From contig JAOXRS010000063.1 in NCBI GenBank assembly GCA_025800385.1, positions 1 through 64,000 of the forward strand: a DNA stretch of 64,000 bases, read 5' to 3'. Made by a program: the position numbers and the translations under genes. The notes beneath the pieces were generated by a model that searched no databases, was not told the DNA's origin, and saw only the letters and a list, made by a program, of their open reading frames with translations. How positions within the stretch are numbered: position 1 is the stretch's first letter; each line of letters opens with the position of its first letter. The stretch is from Candidatus Albibeggiatoa sp. nov. NOAA. Its GTDB lineage: Bacteria; Pseudomonadota; Gammaproteobacteria; Beggiatoales; Beggiatoaceae. Below, piece after piece: positions 52,169-60,722 of this stretch.

Positions 52169-54319
52169 ATGAGACCTCAATATTACAGAAGGGCAAAAAA
52201 AGCCGTTGCTAAAGCAAAGGAAAATCAATCCATTAAGTTGAAATTTATACAATTCTGGCACGTTGGTGATATGGACTCAGAAGAGTTATATGCATTTTTT
52301 GATTCTATTGCAGAATTACCACACCTCAGAGTTTTAGAAATTGATGCTTGTCATTTAGTGAGTTTACCAGATGGTCTGGCTAAATTAACCCAATTGGAAG
52401 CATTTTATTGTTGTAACAGCAAATTGAAAAACTTTCCTATAGCCTTAAGCAAATTACCTAACTTGAAAAAGCTTTGCTTGACGGGTAACAAAATTAAGGA
52501 AATTCCTGAAGGCATTAGCGAATTTAAAAGCCTTGAGCAATTGTTATTAAAAAATAATAATATTTCACGTATTTCTGATGCGATTGGACAGGCTAGCCAA
52601 TTGAAGATGATACAACTTTCTCGAAATAAACTAACCAAATTACCTACGACAATTGGTGAGCTGACACAATTACGTGATCTCTATCTTTATCATAATAGAA
52701 TCAAAAAGCTGCCCGATTCAATTGGAAATTTAAAGCAACTTGAAATATTGGGTTTAGATTGGAATCCATTAACGACTTTACCAAAATCGTTGGCTGACCT
52801 TCCAAATTTAGTAGAGTTAAAGCAACATGATTATGACTTGAATGCTTTACTAAACTACTTAAAACAACCTATGCAAGAATTTCAGTCAATCCAAGTACGG
52901 TCACTCCAAATAAGAGAAGTTGCGAAGCAAGCTTTAGTAGAAGCAGAGAAATATGGTTATTCTGTTGAGTTTTATGATAGCTGGATTAAAATAACGCTTA
53001 AGGAATTATGCACACTTAAGGCATCAGAAAATGGTGATCATGCAACTATCTATGGCGAACTATCTTTTATAGATTATACACAAGAAAGTTTACCTGAATG
53101 GCCAGTCGACTTGGACTATTTAAGGGCTGTTTGTTGTAATAATAGCTCACTTAAAATTTTCCCTGATTTTTTAAGTAAGATGCCTATATTAGGATCGCTG
53201 AAATTAAAAAATAACCAATTCACAGAAATACCTGACGCTATTAGACAGTTTGAGAATTTATATTATTTATCAATGGAAGGTAATCAAATTACCCACATTC
53301 CTGATTCAATAGCAAAATTTTCGACGCTTTATTATTTGAATATAGGAAAAAACCAGCTGATTTCTATATCTAATGCTATTGGAGACTTACGGGGACTTAG
53401 CACACTAAGACTATCTCATAATCAGCTTTCTCACCTTCCTAGCTCTATCAAACAATTACAAAACCTCAAAAAGATTGATTTATCTTTTAATAAATTTGCA
53501 CAAGTGCCTTGTGTTATTTCAGAAATTATACAGCCATTAGATGAGTTATTCTTAAGTGGCAATCAGATTGAGAATATTTCTAATTTAACCCAGTTTCAAA
53601 AAGTGAAAGAGTTAATGTTGGATAACAACAAGCTCAAGAGTTTACCTAATGAGTTTGAAAAATTACCTTATTTATGGCATTTGGATATCTCATCTAATCA
53701 GATTGAAACATTGCCTGATAGTATTGGTAAAGCAGCAGATTTAAGCCTTTTATTAGCTGCACATAATTGTCTCTCGACGTTACCAGATTCTATTCTTGAT
53801 TCAGAAATTAGCTCTATTGATATAAGTCATAATCAATTTAGCTCTTTACCAGATAACATAGGTCTTTCTGAGTTGCGTTCTATTAATGCAAGCTATAACC
53901 AACTCACTCATTTACCAAGTTCAATTAAGAAATTACGCTTACACCATTTCAATGTTAAAGGTAATAAACTGACTGAGATACCTAACATTTTTGATAAAAA
54001 GCTAATACTTTTCTTAAAAATTGATTTCTCAGATAATAAGATAACTGAAGTACCAGAGTGGATAGGTGAACTAACAGAGTTAAGAGAACTTCACTTTTCT
54101 GGTAATCAGATCAAACAATTGCCTGAGTCCATCGGTCAACTCTCGAACCTGAGAGTACTGACTTGCCAAGACAACCAGCTTACATCATTGCCAACAAGCT
54201 TTACCCAATTGCCTTTATTGGAAACTTTAAATCTAGATAACAATCCGTTAGAACCTGAATTGCAAGCGGCTTATCAACAAGGTTTAGATGCTTTAAAAGC
54301 ACATTTATCACACAAATAA
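52169..54319 (+). CDS. Cytoplasmic leucine-rich-repeat protein (tandem copy 1)
   Basis: This 716-residue protein has no signal peptide. It starts at ATG 52169 with AAGGA eight bases upstream. The N-cap (M-R-P-Q-Y-Y-R-R-A-K-K-A-V-A-K-A) is followed by LRRs of the I-P-E-x-I-x-E-F-K-x-L-x-x-L-x-L-x-x-N type. A second N-cap-like block near residues 250-300 (E-V-A-K-Q-A-L-V-E-A-E-K-Y-G-Y-S-V-E-F-Y) starts a second LRR set, so the gene is an internal duplication. It ends with the cap N-N-P-L-E-P-E-L-Q-A-A-Y-Q-Q-G-L-D-A-L-K, a form different from that of the exported group. It lies 51 bases after the PIN gene and is followed by two paralogs, probably one operon. Confidence 0.9.
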   Translation: MRPQYYRRAKKAVAKAKENQSIKLKFIQFWHVGDMDSEELYAFFDSIAELPHLRVLEIDACHLVSLPDGLAKLTQLEAFYCCNSKLKNFPIALSKLPNLKKLCLTGNKIKEIPEGISEFKSLEQLLLKNNNISRISDAIGQASQLKMIQLSRNKLTKLPTTIGELTQLRDLYLYHNRIKKLPDSIGNLKQLEILGLDWNPLTTLPKSLADLPNLVELKQHDYDLNALLNYLKQPMQEFQSIQVRSLQIREVAKQALVEAEKYGYSVEFYDSWIKITLKELCTLKASENGDHATIYGELSFIDYTQESLPEWPVDLDYLRAVCCNNSSLKIFPDFLSKMPILGSLKLKNNQFTEIPDAIRQFENLYYLSMEGNQITHIPDSIAKFSTLYYLNIGKNQLISISNAIGDLRGLSTLRLSHNQLSHLPSSIKQLQNLKKIDLSFNKFAQVPCVISEIIQPLDELFLSGNQIENISNLTQFQKVKELMLDNNKLKSLPNEFEKLPYLWHLDISSNQIETLPDSIGKAADLSLLLAAHNCLSTLPDSILDSEISSIDISHNQFSSLPDNIGLSELRSINASYNQLTHLPSSIKKLRLHHFNVKGNKLTEIPNIFDKKLILFLKIDFSDNKITEVPEWIGELTELRELHFSGNQIKQLPESIGQLSNLRVLTCQDNQLTSLPTSFTQLPLLETLNLDNNPLEPELQAAYQQGLDALKAHLSHK

Positions 54320-54342
54320 TCTTGTATAAAAAGGATGTTAAC

Positions 54343-56487
54343 ATGAGACCACAACGCTACAAATGGGCGAAAAAAGCTGTTGCCGAAGCAAAACAATATC
54401 AATACTTTGAGTTGAGATTCACACAGTTCTGGCATATTAGAGATATAGATTCAGAAGAATTACATGCGTTTTTTGATTCCATTGCGGAGTTGCCACATCT
54501 TAGAGCTTTAGAAATTGATGATTGTCATTTGGTGAGTTTGCCAGAGGATTTAGCCAAGTTGACGCAATTGGAAGCATTTTATTGTCGTGACAGTAAGCTT
54601 AAAACTTTTCCTGCAGCTTTAAGCAAACTGCCTAACTTGAAAAAGCTTTGCTTGACGGATAATCAGATCAAAGAAATTCCTGATGAAATTGGTGAATTCA
54701 AAAGCCTTGAGCAGTTGTTATTACAAAACAATAATATTTCGCGTATTTCTGATGCGATTGGACAAGCCAGCCAATTGAAAATGATACAACTTTCTCAAAA
54801 TAAGCTAACCAAATTACCTACGACGATTGGTGAACTGACTCAATTGCGAGACCTCTATCTTTATCAAAATAAGATCAAGAAACTACCTGATTCGATTGGT
54901 GATTTAAAACAACTTGAAGTATTAGAGCTAGATAGCAACCCATTAACTGCTCTACCAAAATCATTGGCTGATCTACCCAATTTAGTGGAATTACAGCAGC
55001 ATGATAATAACCTTGATGCATTACTGAATAGCTTAAGAGAATTTGCTCCTGAGTTTCAAATGTCGAAAGTTAATGAAGTGGCAAAGCAAGGTTTAGCTGA
55101 ATCACAAAAATATGCTTATTCTGCTGAAATATACAGTGATATGCACAATAAATTTACTCTTGAAGAGTTAATCACATTTAAAGAAAAGCCCTTTCCATAC
55201 AATGTTTTTAAGGATACTTATGAACGCTTTCGGTTTACCAATTACACACAACCTCAGCTGCCTAATTGGTTACTTGATCTCGATCATCTATATTGGATTT
55301 ATTGTAATAATGGCTCACTTAAAGTTTTTCCTAGCTTTCTCAGTAAAATGTCCAAATTAATATTGTTGACATTAGAAAACAATCAATTAACAGAAATACC
55401 CGAGTCTATTGGACGATTTGAACAATTAAAATACTTAGAAATACCGCATAATCAGATAACACATATTCCTGACTCAATAGCCAAGTTTCCTAAACTTAAT
55501 CAGCTAGATATGAGTCACAATCAACTTATTTCTATATCTGATGCTATTGGAGAATTGCGAGAACTTGATAAACTGAAACTGTCCCATAACCAGCTTTCAT
55601 CTCTTCCTATTTCTTTGAAACAAATGAGTCGACTTAAAGAAATAGATTTATCGCATAATCAGTTTATACAAATACCTGAGGCCATTGGTGAAATTCAGTA
55701 CCCGTTAGATGAGCTATATTTAAGTGACAACCAAATTGAATCTATTCCTGACTTAACATTGTTTAAGCAAGTTAAAGATTTAATACTGGATAACAATAAG
55801 CTCAAAAGCTTACCTGATGAATTTGACAAATTGCCTCATTTACACCACCTGAATATTTCATCTAATCAGATTAAGTCATTGCCTGATAGTCTTGATAAAG
55901 CAACAGAATTATACAGTTTGTCCGCAGCATGTAATTGCCTCACGACGTTGCCAGATTCTATTTTTAATTCAGAAATTCACTCCATTAGCATCAGTGATAA
56001 CCAGTTTAGCTCTTTACCAGATGACATAGGTCTTTCTAAGTTAGATTCTATTAATGCAAGCTATAATCAACTCACTCATTTACCGAGTTCAATCAAGAAA
56101 TTACGCTTAGATGATCTCAATGTTAAAGGCAATCAACTTGCTGAAATACCTGATATTTTTAATAGAAGATTAGTGTTCCCATTACGAATTAACTTTGCAG
56201 ATAATCAAATAACCGAAGTGCCCGAATGGATAGGTGAATTGGAAACTTTAGAAGAATTGCATCTTTCTGGTAATCAGATCAAACAATTGCCCAAGTCTAT
56301 TGGTCAACTCTCAAAGCTGAAAGTACTGACATGTCATGATAATCAATTGACTTCATTGCCAGCAGGCCTTGCTCAATTGCCTTTATTGCAAATCTTAAAC
56401 CTAGATAACAATCCGTTAGAACCTGAATTGCAAGCGGCTTATCAACAAGGTTTAGATGCTTTAAAAACGTATTTATCACAGCAATAG
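54343..56487 (+). CDS. Cytoplasmic leucine-rich-repeat protein (tandem copy 2)
   Basis: This 714-residue paralog begins at ATG 54343 (M-R-P-Q-R-Y-K-W-A-K-K-A-V-A), with AAAGGAT seven to nine bases upstream; a TTG seven codons earlier is in frame but lies before the ribosome site. It follows the first copy by only 23 bases. The layout is the same: N-cap, LRRs, second N-cap-like block (E-V-A-K-Q-G-L-A-E-S-Q-K-Y-A-Y-S) near residue 245, more LRRs, and the L-E-P-E-L-Q-A-A-Y-Q-Q-G-L-D-A-L-K-T-Y-L cap. Long stretches are nearly base-identical to copy 1, especially at both ends. No membrane or secretion signal. Function unknown; protein binding is expected from the fold. Confidence 0.9.
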   Translation: MRPQRYKWAKKAVAEAKQYQYFELRFTQFWHIRDIDSEELHAFFDSIAELPHLRALEIDDCHLVSLPEDLAKLTQLEAFYCRDSKLKTFPAALSKLPNLKKLCLTDNQIKEIPDEIGEFKSLEQLLLQNNNISRISDAIGQASQLKMIQLSQNKLTKLPTTIGELTQLRDLYLYQNKIKKLPDSIGDLKQLEVLELDSNPLTALPKSLADLPNLVELQQHDNNLDALLNSLREFAPEFQMSKVNEVAKQGLAESQKYAYSAEIYSDMHNKFTLEELITFKEKPFPYNVFKDTYERFRFTNYTQPQLPNWLLDLDHLYWIYCNNGSLKVFPSFLSKMSKLILLTLENNQLTEIPESIGRFEQLKYLEIPHNQITHIPDSIAKFPKLNQLDMSHNQLISISDAIGELRELDKLKLSHNQLSSLPISLKQMSRLKEIDLSHNQFIQIPEAIGEIQYPLDELYLSDNQIESIPDLTLFKQVKDLILDNNKLKSLPDEFDKLPHLHHLNISSNQIKSLPDSLDKATELYSLSAACNCLTTLPDSIFNSEIHSISISDNQFSSLPDDIGLSKLDSINASYNQLTHLPSSIKKLRLDDLNVKGNQLAEIPDIFNRRLVFPLRINFADNQITEVPEWIGELETLEELHLSGNQIKQLPKSIGQLSKLKVLTCHDNQLTSLPAGLAQLPLLQILNLDNNPLEPELQAAYQQGLDALKTYLSQQ

Positions 56488-56510
56488 GTTTGTATAAAAA
56501 GGGCTTGAGT

Positions 56511-58535
56511 ATGAGAAAGCAGCGTTATAAATGGGCACGAGAAGCTGTCTCAGATGCAAAGAAACACCAATGTCTTGAGTTAAGATTTACACAGTTTTGG
56601 CATATTAGAGATATTGACTCGGAAGAATTACAAGCATTTTTTGATTCCATTGCGCAGTTGCCACACCTCAAGTCCTTAGAAATTAATGATTGTCATTTGG
56701 TGAGTTTGCCAGAGGATTTAGCCAAGTTGACGCAATTAGAAGCATTTTATTGCCGTGACAGCAAACTTAAAATATTTCCTACGGCCTTGAGCAAATTGCC
56801 CAATTTAAAAAAGCTTTGCTTGACGGGTAATCAAATCAAGGAAATTCCTGACAGCATTGGTGAATTTAAAAACCTAGAACAATTGATATTACAAGAAAAC
56901 AAAATTTCGTGTATCTCTGATGCAATTGGACAAGCCAGCCAGTTAAAAGTGATACAACTTTCTCAAAATGCTTTGACCAAGTTACCCGACACTATCGGAC
57001 AATTTGCGCAACTACGTGAGTTTTATCTTTACCAAAATAAGCTTAAAAAACTGCCTAACTCAATTGGTGATTTAAAACAGCTTGAAATGTTGGGACTAGA
57101 TTGGAATCCATTAACAGCCTTACCTAAATCATTGGCAACACTGCCAAAATTGGTTATGTTAAAACGATATAATCATGATCTCGATACTTTATTCAATCAC
57201 TTAATACCCCCCAGTCAATCACAAAGAATTGCGACCACAAGCTATTGTTGTGATAATAATTCTCTTGAAGTTTTCCCTAAATATCATTGTTATGATGCGC
57301 CTCTTGAGATTTTTCCTAATTTCTTAGGCAGACTGCCCAATTTAGATTGGGTTGATATGAAAAATACCCAACTCACTGAAATACCCGAAACCTTAGAGCG
57401 GTGTGAAAAAGTACGCCATTTATCAATAACAGATAATCAAATCACCCATATTCCTGATTCAATTGCACAATTTCCTCAAGTGGATGCTTTAGATATGAGT
57501 GAAAGTCAGCTCATTTCCATTTCTGATGCAATTGGAGAATTAAGACAGCTTGAGACACTCATATTGTCTCATAATCAATTATCACAACTGCCTGATTCAA
57601 TGAAGCAATTGGAACAGCTTTCCTGTTTAGATTTATCTCATAATCAATTTACGCAACCACCTACAGTTTTAGGAAAAATCAAAAAGCTAAGTGAATTTGC
57701 TCTCAATCACAATCAGATTGAAACCATTCCAGATTTAATGTTGTTTAAACAAGCTAAAGAAATAATATTGAACAATAATAAACTGACTTGTTTACCTGAT
57801 GAATTTGAGCAATTGGTAGATTTATGGTGTCTGAATATTTCATTCAATCAAATAACGCATCTGCCTAATAGTATAGGTAAAGCCACTGGTTTGCGTCATT
57901 TACAGGCTTATCACAACTGTTTGACAACATTACCAGATTCCATTTTTAATTCAGAAATAACATCACTTGACATTGGCCATAATCAATTTAGTACTTTGCC
58001 AGACGCGCTGTTTGATTCAAAGTTAAATAACATCAATCTCAGCCATAATCAACTCACAACATTGCCAGATGCAATAGGTCATTCACAATTACATCAAATT
58101 AGTGCAAGTCATAATCTTTTAACGGCTTTACCCAATTCAATCAAGAAATTACGCTTATATTATTTCAATGTTAGAGGTAATCAACTGACTGAGATACCTG
58201 ATATTTTTAACAGAGACATGCTTTGTATATCAAAAATAGATTTTTCAGATAACAATATAACTGAACTACCTGAATGGATTGGTGAATTAACAAATCTAAC
58301 AGAGCTTCATATATCTGGTAATCAAATTAAGCAATTGCCTGAGTCTATTGGCCAACTTTCAAAACTGAAAATACTGACTTGTCATGATAATCAATTGACT
58401 TCATTACCTGCTAGCCTTGGTCATTTATCTTCACTGGATACAATCAATTTAGATAACAATCCACTAGAGCCTAAATTACAAGCGGCTTATCAACAAGGGC
58501 GATATGCTTTAAGAATGTATTTGCTACATAAGTAA
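56511..58535 (+). CDS. Cytoplasmic leucine-rich-repeat protein (tandem copy 3)
   Basis: This 674-residue paralog begins at ATG 56511 (M-R-K-Q-R-Y-K-W-A-R-E-A-V-S), with AAAAGGG upstream and 23 bases after copy 2. The N-cap and first LRR set match the other copies, but the second N-cap block in the middle has been lost. It is replaced by a short stretch with a repeated N-N-S-L-E-V-F-P / D-A-P-L-E-I-F-P motif near residues 240-265, which explains the shorter length. The LRRs then continue (S-D-A-I-G-E-L-R-Q-L type), ending L-E-P-K-L-Q-A-A-Y-Q-Q-G. So the three copies document stepwise gain and loss of modules. Confidence 0.9.
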   Translation: MRKQRYKWAREAVSDAKKHQCLELRFTQFWHIRDIDSEELQAFFDSIAQLPHLKSLEINDCHLVSLPEDLAKLTQLEAFYCRDSKLKIFPTALSKLPNLKKLCLTGNQIKEIPDSIGEFKNLEQLILQENKISCISDAIGQASQLKVIQLSQNALTKLPDTIGQFAQLREFYLYQNKLKKLPNSIGDLKQLEMLGLDWNPLTALPKSLATLPKLVMLKRYNHDLDTLFNHLIPPSQSQRIATTSYCCDNNSLEVFPKYHCYDAPLEIFPNFLGRLPNLDWVDMKNTQLTEIPETLERCEKVRHLSITDNQITHIPDSIAQFPQVDALDMSESQLISISDAIGELRQLETLILSHNQLSQLPDSMKQLEQLSCLDLSHNQFTQPPTVLGKIKKLSEFALNHNQIETIPDLMLFKQAKEIILNNNKLTCLPDEFEQLVDLWCLNISFNQITHLPNSIGKATGLRHLQAYHNCLTTLPDSIFNSEITSLDIGHNQFSTLPDALFDSKLNNINLSHNQLTTLPDAIGHSQLHQISASHNLLTALPNSIKKLRLYYFNVRGNQLTEIPDIFNRDMLCISKIDFSDNNITELPEWIGELTNLTELHISGNQIKQLPESIGQLSKLKILTCHDNQLTSLPASLGHLSSLDTINLDNNPLEPKLQAAYQQGRYALRMYLLHK

Positions 58536-58540
58536 TCTAG

Positions 58541-58588
58541 CCAAAAAGAGCTTGAGTATGAGAGGATTCATAGTGAAAATCTATTGAG
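58541..58588 (+). pseudogene. Start-region stub of a fourth LRR paralog
   Basis: The 19 bases from 58546, AAAAAGAGCTTGAGTATGA, match AAAAAGGGCTTGAGTATGA before copy 3 at all but one position, including the ribosome site and ATG. The frame then reads M-R-G-F-I-V-K-I-Y and stops, where copies have M-R-K-Q-R-Y. This looks like the remains of another tandem copy that was deleted. Confidence 0.6.
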
Positions 58589-58677
58589 AGGCAGAACGAA
58601 TAATTGCCAAAAAAAGTGCTGAATGGCATTACCCGTTGTCCACCTCATAAATTACGATCAAGCAGTATTAAAGTGTT

Positions 58678-59787
58678 TTACCAACATTGTGACGCACAAT
58701 AGCTACTATTTATCTCATCCAATGTTGCGATATAAATCCAATCAAATTGCCCTTGACTATTAATGCCTAGATAAAAACCATCTTTGTAAACACCCAATCC
58801 ATAAGTATTTGCATAGAGCCGATAATATAATTCTTCACCATTTGATTCAGTTTTAGCATTGGGTTGAATGTATTCTTTTAAGATAATTTCTAAGGCATCA
58901 AACAATGCAATTGCTTTATCCTTGAGTGTTACCGTTGTTGGAGTGCTAGAGCCTGCATATTTTTGTAACCATTGTGCAAATTCATCATTATCAGTTTGAT
59001 AGCCTGTTTTACGCGCAATAAAATCTTTATCAGTATTATTAGGATCAATAATCGCAATCAACGGCAATCGATAACTGCTTAAACCACTATCATAAATATC
59101 ATAATCCTTGCTCTTATCACGATCTGAGTACCATAAAATATAGGACTGCTCAATAATTGGTAGAACGGCTGCTGATGCTAATAGAGGACATATAGATTTT
59201 TCTTTTTCACAGGCTTCACGATCTGCAAGTAATAAAACTCGCTTATTTTGTTGTTTCGCAAGTTGAAGCGCAGTCGCTTTTGAGGTTTGCCATACTAAAG
59301 ACTCGATATTACTATTATCTGTCTCACTATTAGTTGATGTCTCTTCTTTCGGTGTTGCGAATACTTGTACCCAATAATGTTCATACTTACTGGAATCATC
59401 AGTCGCATAACCAAAGCCAATTTCAGTAAATTTACGATTTAAAATATTCGCACGATGTCCATCACTATGCATCCATTGTGATATGGTTTCTTCGGGTGTT
59501 TCATTACCTGCTGCAATGTTTTCCCCCCTTCTTCTGTATTCATAGCCTTCATCTTCAATCCGTTCACCTGCCTTTGATCCATTGCGTCCTGTATGACTAA
59601 AGTAATTGTGTTTCGCCATATCCTCAGCATGTTTCTGGGCAGCTTCTCCTAATGGGATAGACAATGTTAAAGCAGGCATATCATATTTAGCCCGTTCCGC
59701 ATTGGTGAGTTTAAGTAATTCTTGGTCATAGCTGCTTGCCCAAGTTGCAAAGGGTAACAGCAATAAACTCAAGATAAGGTTTGTCAT
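58678..59787 (-). CDS. Exported CAP-domain (SCP/PR-1-like) protein with thioredoxin-like domain
   Basis: This 369-residue protein is taken from ATG 59787 (M-T-N-L-I-L-S-L-L-L-L-P-F-A), which gives a signal peptide ending T-W-A; an ATG 14 codons earlier is in frame but adds a polar lead. Residues about 22-150 are a CAP domain: L-L-K-L-T-N-A-E-R-A-K-Y, A-A-Q-K-H-A-E-D-M-A, Y-F-S-H-T-G, R-G-E-N-I-A-A-G, and W-M-H-S-D-G-H-R-A-N-I-L. Residues about 175-290 resemble a thioredoxin-fold domain (A-L-Q-L-A-K-Q-Q-N-K-R-V-L-L-L, then L-P-L-I-A-I-I-D-P) without C-x-x-C, having instead C-E-K-E-K-S-I-C. CAP domains are extracellular; the fusion is unusual. Convergent with the LRR operon. Confidence 0.85.
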   Translation of the reverse strand: MTNLILSLLLLPFATWASSYDQELLKLTNAERAKYDMPALTLSIPLGEAAQKHAEDMAKHNYFSHTGRNGSKAGERIEDEGYEYRRRGENIAAGNETPEETISQWMHSDGHRANILNRKFTEIGFGYATDDSSKYEHYWVQVFATPKEETSTNSETDNSNIESLVWQTSKATALQLAKQQNKRVLLLADREACEKEKSICPLLASAAVLPIIEQSYILWYSDRDKSKDYDIYDSGLSSYRLPLIAIIDPNNTDKDFIARKTGYQTDNDEFAQWLQKYAGSSTPTTVTLKDKAIALFDALEIILKEYIQPNAKTESNGEELYYRLYANTYGLGVYKDGFYLGINSQGQFDWIYIATLDEINSSYCASQCW

Positions 59788-59829
59788 AACCAGAAAATGG
59801 TTTAGCGTAGTACGTTGAAGACAATACAT

Positions 59830-60363
59830 TATAGTAATATCCTTTCCTACTCATTTAGATATGTGGAGTGTAAGAACTGATGATAAAGTGATTAGCCGTC
59901 ACTTTTTACCTTAATTACACGAATTTATTTGACTTCAAAACAGTATAGTGGTTTTCTCATTAATATCTATGGTAAGCCAAGTTTATTCAACTTCTGTAGC
60001 GTACAAAATTGAGTACTAGCTATCAATTCTCTTTACATATCTTGTATAGGACTTTGACTCTAAAATACATGAATTTTTTATAGATAATAAATAAAAATAA
60101 TTTGACTAACAGAAATTTTTATATTGCACTGCAACATCGGGGAAAATAGCGCACTTATCTGAAATAATGTGGGTTTTCCCGCTCATCTGCGGCATAATGT
60201 CTACAAGTTTCAATTAACTTATGTTAAGTTATTTATTAGTACTTGATAATATTATTATATAATTGTATACTTATTTTAAATTTATGGTGAGTCGTACTTT
60301 TGATAAAAGCCTATCTAAAGTATTGACTATAAAGTAAAGATGATTAATCTACAGGAGATTACC
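59830..60363. other. Intergenic region with a long imperfect hairpin
   Basis: About 530 bases without a gene. At 60138-60181, CGGGGAAAA and TTTTCCCG can pair (one bulge), and CACTTAT/ATAATGTG inside extends the fold to an imperfect hairpin of about 44 bases. It is not next to a stop codon, so it may be a small structured element rather than a terminator. The ribosome site AGGAG of the next gene is at the end. Confidence 0.45.
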
Positions 60364-60525
60364 ATGACTTACGTATTAATCGCAGTTGCTGTATTACTTC
60401 TTGCTATCGCTATTAGCGTGCCTCCATTCGTATTATTCAGCGGTATTTTTTCTTCTGACAAAGATGTTAAAGATTCAGAAGCAAATCCTCATGATGATGT
60501 TGCAAGTGCAAATAATAAAGCTTAA
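60364..60525 (+). CDS. Small single-pass membrane peptide (53 residues)
   Basis: The ATG at 60364 has AGGAG eight bases upstream; the frame extends 8 codons further but that start lacks a ribosome site. The peptide has one hydrophobic helix (about 3-30, Y-V-L-I-A-V-A-V-L-L-L-A-I-A-I-S) and a polar acidic tail (S-S-D-K-D-V-K-D-S-E-A-N-P-H-D-D). A rho-independent terminator follows 30 bases after the stop. Signals at both ends support a real monocistronic gene. Small peptides of this kind often stabilise a membrane complex; the CbcL-like cytochrome on the other strand is one possible partner, but this is a guess. Confidence 0.75.
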   Translation: MTYVLIAVAVLLLAIAISVPPFVLFSGIFSSDKDVKDSEANPHDDVASANNKA

Positions 60526-60550
60526 GGTTTGACATAATGTCGGCCAAAAA

Positions 60551-60590
60551 AAAGAGCGGTTACTCCCGAGGGAATAGCCGCTTTTTTTAT
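60551..60590 (+). terminator. Rho-independent terminator
   Basis: AGCGGTTA (60555-60562) pairs with TAGCCGCT (60575-60582), the stem continues through TCCC/GGGA, and a run of seven T's follows. A-rich bases precede it, so it may also work in the other direction. Confidence 0.9.
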
Positions 60591-60678
60591 GTCTTCAGTT
60601 TTTTAATATAGTTAATTCTGTTTGATGTATTAAATAAAATCAGTCTTAGAACTCACTATATCTCTTATCCTAAAATTA

Positions 60679-60709
60679 GGACTAGCAATCTATCAAAGAC
60701 TGCCAATCC
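60679..60709 (-). terminator. Hairpin downstream of the cytochrome gene
   Basis: GGACTAGCAATC (60679-60690) pairs with GACTGCCAATCC (60698-60709), 12 pairs including three wobbles, with a 7-base loop. It lies 14 bases beyond the stop of the cytochrome gene on the minus strand. Confidence 0.6.
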
Positions 60710-60722
60710 TAATCCTCAACCC

